A stretch of 19,220 nucleotides of DNA, taken from NCBI GenBank assembly GCA_905194675.1, contig CAJJTG010000040.1, positions 1 to 19,220 of the forward strand. Reading direction: 5' to 3'. The notes beneath the pieces are model-generated. The model saw nothing but the letters and a program-made list of their open reading frames with translations, did not search any database and was not told where the DNA came from. Of this stretch, positions 13,511 to 19,220 are shown in pieces. The DNA is from an uncultured Collinsella sp. GTDB lineage: Bacteria > Actinomycetota > Coriobacteriia > Coriobacteriales > Coriobacteriaceae. Position 1 is the first letter of the stretch. Every line of letters starts with the position of its first letter. The translations under genes were made by a program, and so were the position numbers.

Positions 13511-14716
13511 CTACTTGACCTCGATGAGCTCGTACTTGCTCGTGCCCAGGCCGATCTTCTCGGCATGCGCGATGCACGCGCGCCAGTCGGTGTCGGGATG
13601 CGTGATGCAGAAGGGATCCTTGGCCTGCTCGCCCTCCAGATGCTCGTGATTATGCTCCATCTTGGCCGCGCTGTCGGTAAGCTCGGTGTTAGGCAGCGGC
13701 TCGGACGCCAGGACGGCGTCGGCGCAGGCCTGGTCGATGGCGACCGGGTCGAAGCTCGCGAACATGCCGATATCGTTGACGATAGGCGTGTCGTTTTCGG
13801 GATGGCAGTCGCAGTTGGGGCTGATATCCATGGCAAGCGAGATGTGGAAGCTCGGGCGGCCGTCGACGACGGCTTTGGTGTACTCGGCGATCTTGTAGTT
13901 GAGTACGTCGGCCGCGGCATCATAGTCGGGCTTGATGCAGTCCTGGTTGCACGCCGCAATGCAGCGTCCGCAGCCCACGCAGCGATCGTGGTCGATGGCA
14001 GCCACGTGAACCGTGCGAGTGCTGCCGTTGGCAAGCTCGCGCTCACGCGTACCGTCAAACGTGATGGCGCTGTGCGCGCATATCTTCTCGCAGGCACGGC
14101 AGCCAACGCAGTTGGTGGTATCGACGCTCGGCTTGCCAGCGGCGTGCTGCTCCATCTTGCCGGCACGGCTACCGCCGCCCATACCCAGGTTCTTCATGGC
14201 ACCGCCAAAGCCGGCCTGCTCATGGCCCTTAAAGTGGGTGAGGCTAATCACGATGTCGGCATCCATGAGTGCCTGGCCGATCTTTGCCTCGCGCACGTAC
14301 TCGCCGCCCTCGACCGGGACGAGCGCCTCGTCGGTGCCCTTGAGGCCGTCGGCGATGATGATCTGGCAGCCCGTGGCGTACGGGGTAAAGCCGTTCTGGT
14401 AGGCGGTGTCGATGTGCTCGAGCGCATTTTTGCGGCTACCCACATAGAGCGTGTTGCAGTCGGTGAGGAAGGGCTTGCCGCCCAGCTCCTTCACGACATC
14501 CGCGACGGCGCGGGCGTAGTTGGGGCGCAAAAAGCTCAGGTTACCCAGCTCGCCAAAGTGAATCTTGATAGCGACGAACTTGTTCTCGAAGTCGATCTGC
14601 TCAATGCCGGCGCGGCGAATGAGGCGTTTGAGTTTGTCGAGCTGGCTCTCGCGAGCATGCGTGCGCAGGTTGGTGAAGTACACCTTTGCCGGTGCTGCGG
14701 GTGCGGTTGCGGTCAT
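13511..14716 (-). CDS. DUF362 protein with two [4Fe-4S] ferredoxin motifs
   Basis: A 401-residue cytoplasmic protein. Residues 10-185 and about 255-345 form the DUF362 domain (KIHFGELGNLSFLRP, ISLTHFKGHEQAGFGGAMKN, later FDPVAIDQACADAVL). A bicluster ferredoxin segment is embedded at 200-260, with C203-C206-C209-C213 and C246-C249-C252-C256 in the CxxCxxCxxxC spacing that binds two [4Fe-4S] clusters. Such proteins are common in anaerobes, and their electron-transfer partner and reaction are unknown. The ATG at 14716 follows GAGGGG with 8 nt spacing. The gene is monocistronic, bounded by the terminator at 13425-13463 and its own promoter region near 14759-14789. Confidence 0.9.
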   Translation of the reverse strand: MTATAPAAPAKVYFTNLRTHARESQLDKLKRLIRRAGIEQIDFENKFVAIKIHFGELGNLSFLRPNYARAVADVVKELGGKPFLTDCNTLYVGSRKNALEHIDTAYQNGFTPYATGCQIIIADGLKGTDEALVPVEGGEYVREAKIGQALMDADIVISLTHFKGHEQAGFGGAMKNLGMGGGSRAGKMEQHAAGKPSVDTTNCVGCRACEKICAHSAITFDGTRERELANGSTRTVHVAAIDHDRCVGCGRCIAACNQDCIKPDYDAAADVLNYKIAEYTKAVVDGRPSFHISLAMDISPNCDCHPENDTPIVNDIGMFASFDPVAIDQACADAVLASEPLPNTELTDSAAKMEHNHEHLEGEQAKDPFCITHPDTDWRACIAHAEKIGLGTSKYELIEVK

Positions 14717-14758
14717 AGATCTATCCCCTCGGTCTATATGGCGTTACAGACATAGAGG

Positions 14759-14789
14759 ATGGTACCCGTTGAAGTGGGGTTGAAGTCAA
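14759..14789 (-). promoter_or_regulatory. Promoter candidate with 19-bp spacer and direct repeats
   Basis: On the minus strand TTGACT (14789-14784) and TACCAT (14764-14759) are 19 bp apart, longer than the usual 17. Two copies of GTTGAAGT (+ strand 14768-14775 and 14779-14786) are 11 bp apart, one helical turn, within the spacer and -35. A long spacer is typical of promoters activated by MerR-type regulators, but the repeat is direct, not dyadic. Confidence 0.4.
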
Positions 14790-14809
14790 GCGCAACGCCG
14801 AGTCGCTAG

Positions 14810-14923
14810 GCACTCATTGGGGACAGACTTAAATGAGTGCTTGCCGCCCGGCCAGCGAGCCGGCGATCCGGCAAAGACTGTCCCCAACGACTAGTCGTTT
14901 AAGAACGTCCCCAATGACTACTC
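14810..14923. repeat. Composite GGGGAC repeat block between DUF362 gene and permease
   Basis: First, 14810-14840 is a 31-bp unit with 8-bp inverted ends (GCACTCAT / ATGAGTGC) around GGGGACAGACTT; its first 27 bases recur at 18411-18437 (one mismatch) and inverted at 18448-18474 (exact). Second, TTGCCG (14841-14846)/CGGCAA (14869-14874) with inner CCGGC/GCCGG forms a hairpin that could end transcription. Third, 14892-14916 is an exact inverted copy of 6405-6429. The block abuts the permease stop codon. Confidence 0.8.
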
Positions 14924-17584
14924 CTGCACCTTGAGGGCTTCGGCCAGGCTGACGCGCTTGATAGAGCGCGTGTGCAGCAGCGCCACGACCAGGTAGGTCG
15001 CAAAGCCGATGCCGATGCATGCAGCCATGGACCAAGCGGGCACGTAGATCTCGATATTGCCGTTGTAGGCGAGCAGCATCGAGCGGAAGATGGCCGTGAG
15101 CGAGCCAATAATGACCGGCAGGCTCAGCACGAGCGACGCCGCCACGCACAGCGTGATCGAGCGGATGTACAGATGCGAGATCTCGCTATCGCGATAGCCA
15201 AAGACTTTCATGTAGCTGATCGAACGGGCGCTGTGGTCGATCACCGCCTTGGTCAGCAGGTACATAAACAGCAGGAAGATAAACACCGCGAGCCCGACCA
15301 TCATGCCGATCATTTTGCTCATCATGCCGATAAACTGGTCACCCACGGCGCGCATGTCGTCGGGCGTGGTGTCACCGGCAAAGTAACGAGCATCGAGGTC
15401 GAGCTTCTCGTCGCTCACATAGCCGTTAAAGTAGGCGGCGTCGTTGCCGAACAGCTCGTTAAAGTCATCGATGCTCATATAGATATTCATGTCCGACTTT
15501 GAACCCCAGATGCAGTCCTTACCCGCGTACTCAAGAGAATAATCCCGAGCCTCGTACTTGTCGCGAAGCTCGACCTTCTGGCCCTCGCTCCAGCCAAACT
15601 TATCGAGCAGACCGCCGCCAAAGACGACGCGCCCGTCGCCGACGTTGAGGTCTTTCCAATAGCGCGAATGAGATGAAATGCCGTAGACGGAAATCGTCTC
15701 CTCGCCATTACCATCGCCGCGGTCGTATTGCAGCTGGTAAACGGCATATTTCTCGGCCTGCGCGATTGCGCCCGCGCCGTTGTCGGTCGTGTTGATCGGG
15801 TGAATGTCGTCGTTGTCGGTGTCGATCTTAGAGGCCTTGTCGATCAGGTCGATGGCCTCATCGCGGTCGCAGCCGAGGGCATCGGCAAGATCGTCGAGGC
15901 GTGCGTAGAGCGCATCCTTCTTGTCCTTGACCTTAGCAAGCGCATCCTGCGCTGCAGTCAGGCTCTCGGCAGACGGAGATGCGGTCGCGGCATCGGCTGC
16001 CGTCTGCGCCGCATCGGCCGCGTCGTCAAGCTCGTCATCGGCATCCTGGGCGGCGGAGAGCAGCGCGCCGTCAATCGACTGCAAGCGCTCGAGCGCCGAC
16101 CACTGCTCGCGCTCCTCGGCAGTGCCCTCGAGCTCCAGCGGCGCCTTGAGTGTGTACTGATGCTCGGCGACCAGGCTCGTCTCGAGGTTGTCCGCGTAGT
16201 GCGTCATCGTGGGCAAAATCGCCAGGCCAAAGAGCAGCAGCAGCGAGGCGAATGCAATGCCCACGAAGAGCGTGGCGAAGTTGCCCAGGTTGCGCAGGAA
16301 GACGCGCAGGCGGAAGCGCGAGACAAAGCCCATGCGCTCCGGCAGCTGCAGGCCGCGCTTGGTGCCCGATTTGCCGCTCGCCTCGTGACGAAGGAACTGC
16401 AACGGCGTCTTGCCCATCTTGCGAAGCAGGCCCACCAGCGTGATGAGAATGAGCGCGGCGGCGGGAACCACGGCGCACTTCACAAAGATCTCCCAGCTCC
16501 AGTACACCTGGAAGGGCGGCAGGCTGTACGAGCCGTAGTAGAGACCGCGCATGGGCTCGGTAAAGAACGCAACGCCGAGAGCGGTGCCCAGTAGCGCCGC
16601 GGCCACGCCTACGATGGCGGGAAGCGCTAGGTAGTGCAGCACGATTTCGCGACGGCGATAGCCGCTGGCGAGCAGCGTGCCGATAATGGCGCTCTCCTCC
16701 TCGATGGTGGCGTCGGTGAGCACCACAAAGACAAACGCCATGATCACGATGATGATGTCGAGCAACGTCATCCACATCATGGAGTCGCCGTCCACGTCGT
16801 CGCGCGCATAGCCAATGCCCTGATTGGAATCGGCATCGATCAGATCGTCCACGCGCGCATCGGCATCGGTCAGCGCCTCGACCATATCCTGCTCCGCATC
16901 GATGCGATCCGCGGTGGGGAGATCGCGATCGGTAAAGGTAAAGGAGTAGGTGTAGGCAGGCGCGCCGCCGGCGTCCTCAAGCGCGGCAAAGCCGGCGTCG
17001 GTGACCTCGGCCACGCCGTACGTGATGGTGTTCACCGTAAAGTCCGAATTGTCGAGGAACAGCGCCTGGCTATCGGGCTGGGTCATGATGCCGCAGATGG
17101 TGTAGGTGCGGCCCTCAAGCTCGACCTTATCGCCCACGGCGAGGTCGTTGTTGGTGGCGAAGACACGGTCGATTGCCACCTCATCGTCCGTCTTGGGCTG
17201 CCTGCCTTCGCAGTAGGACGCAATGTCAACCTTGGTGCGATGCGCGTAGGTGCGCAGGGTGCGCTTGGTGCCGTCGTCGCCAGCCGCCTTTTTGATGATG
17301 GCGTCGATAGAGAAGTTCTTGTAGAACGTAACGCCGCCGACGTCCTCAGCCGCGTCTTCGGCAGCCTTGAGCTGATCTTTGGTGGCCTCGAAGGAGGTAG
17401 TCACGCGGCCGTCCTCGATCGTGTACGCATCGCGCATGTCGTCAATGAGGCAGCCGATGGAATGCGCCGCGAGCAAAAAGCCCGACGTGAGGGCGATGCT
17501 TCCGCACATAAGCAAAAAGATGCCCAGGTACTTGCCGATATTGCGGCGCAGCTCGCGCGGGAGTCGTTTTGCGAGAGGTGTCAT
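14918..17584 (-). CDS. FtsX/MacB-type ABC transporter permease
   Basis: 888 residues from MTPLAKRLPRELRRNIGKYL. One membrane helix (18-40) precedes a large extracytoplasmic domain (about 45-265). The first FtsX core has helices near 268-290, 328-350 and 361-388 (LASGYRRREIVLHYLALPAIVG). A further helix lies at about 430-455, then a second extracytoplasmic domain with an Ala/Asp-rich coiled-coil insert at about 500-570. The C-terminal FtsX core is at 753-881 (MKVFGYRDSEISHLYIRSI). With the ATPase encoded just upstream it would form a complex of the LolCDE/MacB class that uses ATP to move or extract envelope substrates rather than classic import. The ATG at 17584 lies 8 nt after the ATPase stop, with AGGCGG as ribosome site. 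The frame is open further upstream but would overlap the ATPase. Confidence 0.9.
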   Translation of the reverse strand: MTPLAKRLPRELRRNIGKYLGIFLLMCGSIALTSGFLLAAHSIGCLIDDMRDAYTIEDGRVTTSFEATKDQLKAAEDAAEDVGGVTFYKNFSIDAIIKKAAGDDGTKRTLRTYAHRTKVDIASYCEGRQPKTDDEVAIDRVFATNNDLAVGDKVELEGRTYTICGIMTQPDSQALFLDNSDFTVNTITYGVAEVTDAGFAALEDAGGAPAYTYSFTFTDRDLPTADRIDAEQDMVEALTDADARVDDLIDADSNQGIGYARDDVDGDSMMWMTLLDIIIVIMAFVFVVLTDATIEEESAIIGTLLASGYRRREIVLHYLALPAIVGVAAALLGTALGVAFFTEPMRGLYYGSYSLPPFQVYWSWEIFVKCAVVPAAALILITLVGLLRKMGKTPLQFLRHEASGKSGTKRGLQLPERMGFVSRFRLRVFLRNLGNFATLFVGIAFASLLLLFGLAILPTMTHYADNLETSLVAEHQYTLKAPLELEGTAEEREQWSALERLQSIDGALLSAAQDADDELDDAADAAQTAADAATASPSAESLTAAQDALAKVKDKKDALYARLDDLADALGCDRDEAIDLIDKASKIDTDNDDIHPINTTDNGAGAIAQAEKYAVYQLQYDRGDGNGEETISVYGISSHSRYWKDLNVGDGRVVFGGGLLDKFGWSEGQKVELRDKYEARDYSLEYAGKDCIWGSKSDMNIYMSIDDFNELFGNDAAYFNGYVSDEKLDLDARYFAGDTTPDDMRAVGDQFIGMMSKMIGMMVGLAVFIFLLFMYLLTKAVIDHSARSISYMKVFGYRDSEISHLYIRSITLCVAASLVLSLPVIIGSLTAIFRSMLLAYNGNIEIYVPAWSMAACIGIGFATYLVVALLHTRSIKRVSLAEALKVQE

Positions 17585-17592
17585 GGCGCCGC

Positions 17593-18306
<714 letters not shown>

Positions 18307-18410
18307 GCTATCCCCCGTTGTTAGCCTTCTGCTACTTTTCTAGGGTAATAGTAAACCTGGGCGAACTATTTTTTAGCGACAGGCGCAATTTTTTCCAAAC
18401 CAGTCATTGG
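18307..18410. other. Leader region of the ATPase/permease operon
   Basis: About 100 bp, more AT-rich than the surroundings, should hold the promoter of the minus-strand pair. TACTAT and TAGAAA are possible -10 boxes, without good -35 partners. No terminator or operator was recognised. Confidence 0.3.
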
Positions 18411-18515
18411 GCACTCATTGGGGACAGACTTATATGACTGAAACCACTCATTTAAGTCTGTCCCCAATGAGTGCCGGGACTGTCCCCAAGTGCCAGCAGG
18501 AAAGGAACGTCCCCA
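18411..18515. repeat. Large GGGGAC inverted repeat plus two partial copies
   Basis: The 27 bases at 18411-18437 pair with 18448-18474 (26 of 27) around a 10-nt loop, forming a long hairpin from two opposed copies of the repeat also seen at 14810-14836. Two shorter relatives follow: CTGTCCCCAAGTG (18480-18492) and ACGTCCCCAAGTG (18507-18519). The hairpin lies between the ABC-2 permease stop and the ATPase gene, and could act as terminator or RNA stabiliser; it lacks a T tract. Confidence 0.85.
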
Positions 18516-18530
18516 AGTGACGGGTTACGG

Positions 18531-19220
18531 CTAGGCGTGGGATTTGGCGTGTGCGAGGGCTAGGCCTACGGCGGCGATGGCGGCGGCGAAGAGCACGGTG
18601 ACGCCCAGGTCACAGACGATGTCACCCAACACGGCAGACGTCAGGTCCGAGGCAAGCGCCTTGCCGATTGCGTCGTTCACCCAATACGTCGGCACAAAGT
18701 GCGCCACCGTCTGCACGGCCGAGCCCATGAGCGACAGCGGCATCCAGGCGCCGCCCAAAAACGTCATGAGCATGCCGAGCAGGTTGCCCACACCGTTGAG
18801 CAGCTCCTCGCGCGCGCCCAGGCTCGACAGCGTAAAGCCAACGGCCAGCGGCGTGCACGCCAGGGCAAACGTTGCCGCCAGCGCCAGGCACACGCGGCCC
18901 ACGCCGACCTCGGCAACCGCGCCGGCAAAGCCCACGACGCCCATCATGCTCGACACAAGCCAGATGCAGACGGTGAGCACGGCGGCGGCCGCGAACACAG
19001 CGAGCGAGCGCTGGCGCTCAGAGACCGGGCTGGCATCCATGCGGCGCACGCGCTCGGGCTCGTTCATGCCCGAGAACACCAGTCCCACCGACACGATGAC
19101 CGACGAGATGATCGCGTACGCGCCAAAGTTGAAGTACGACTCGAGCGTGGTAGCAGCAGTCGAGTCGACCTTGACCTGCTCGATCTGGACCTCCGCGCGC
19201 TTTGCGGCCGCGTGCTCGGC
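18531..19220 (-). CDS. ABC-2 type transporter permease, C-terminal fragment
   Basis: The last 229 codons of a gene whose start is beyond the right edge; the frame stays open to 19220 with no start needed inside. The segment begins with a charged stretch (AEHAAAKRAEVQIEQV), then YFNFGAYAIISSVI, and has about six hydrophobic helices. The pattern RRMDASPVSERQRSLAV after the first helix and the helix string GREELLN-like/GNLLGMLMTFLGGAWMPLSLM are typical of ABC-2 permeases of the ABC2_membrane_3 type, which export lipids, drugs or polymers. Its ATPase is probably outside the window. It is separated from the FtsX-type system by the repeat block, so it is likely a different transporter. Confidence 0.82.
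   Translation of the reverse strand, partial: AEHAAAKRAEVQIEQVKVDSTAATTLESYFNFGAYAIISSVIVSVGLVFSGMNEPERVRRMDASPVSERQRSLAVFAAAAVLTVCIWLVSSMMGVVGFAGAVAEVGVGRVCLALAATFALACTPLAVGFTLSSLGAREELLNGVGNLLGMLMTFLGGAWMPLSLMGSAVQTVAHFVPTYWVNDAIGKALASDLTSAVLGDIVCDLGVTVLFAAAIAAVGLALAHAKSHA

Overview
The window looks like a chromosomal segment of a high-GC actinobacterium of the class Coriobacteriia, most likely Collinsella or a close relative. This is inferred from the base composition, the gene families and a recurrent family of GGGGAC intergenic repeats; no rRNA or phylogenetic marker is present to prove it. Thirteen protein genes are supported, two of them cut by the window edges. Only two read on the + strand (265-2481 and 12413-13378).

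Layout. 1-77 (-) is the start of a ribokinase-type sugar kinase. 265-2481 (+) is an OatA-type O-acyltransferase with a C-terminal SGNH domain. 2482-2993 has no convincing gene but holds a 230-bp element bounded by 32-bp inverted repeats. 2994-6109 (-) is a tight two-gene operon: a protein with PRC-barrel, MgtE-N and CBS domains and an atypical membrane part, then an Nramp-family transporter whose metal-site residues differ from the Mn/Fe type and suggest Mg2+. A leader of about 200 nt with strong nested hairpins precedes it. 6438-7844 (-) is a membrane-anchored NodB-fold protein that has lost the catalytic metal ligands. 7917-9061 (-) is a YtxH protein overlapping a PRC-barrel protein. 9198-11429 (-) is a CNNM/CorC-type protein followed by a stand-alone domain resembling the N-terminus of cyanophycin synthetase. 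11543-12226 (-) is hemolysin III. 12413-13378 (+) is a membrane-anchored alpha/beta hydrolase behind two matching palindromes. 13511-14716 (-) is a DUF362 protein with two [4Fe-4S] ferredoxin motifs. 14918-18306 (-) is an ATPase plus FtsX-type permease pair, and 18531-19220 (-) is the C-terminal part of an ABC-2 permease.

How it fits together. Three genes (Nramp-related transporter, MgtE-like protein, CNNM) belong to families handling Mg2+ or other divalent metals. The most interesting part is 2994-6326. There a protein carrying the MgtE Mg2+-sensing cytoplasmic module, with no recognisable MgtE pore motif, is co-transcribed with a putative Nramp-type Mg2+ transporter, downstream of a structured leader that matches no riboswitch I could recognise. 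A second theme is the cell envelope: O-acetylation, a degenerate polysaccharide deacetylase, YtxH/PRC proteins and ABC export or lipoprotein-type permeases. Intergenic gaps at 6405-6443, 14810-14923 and 18411-18515 are largely filled by the GGGGAC repeats.
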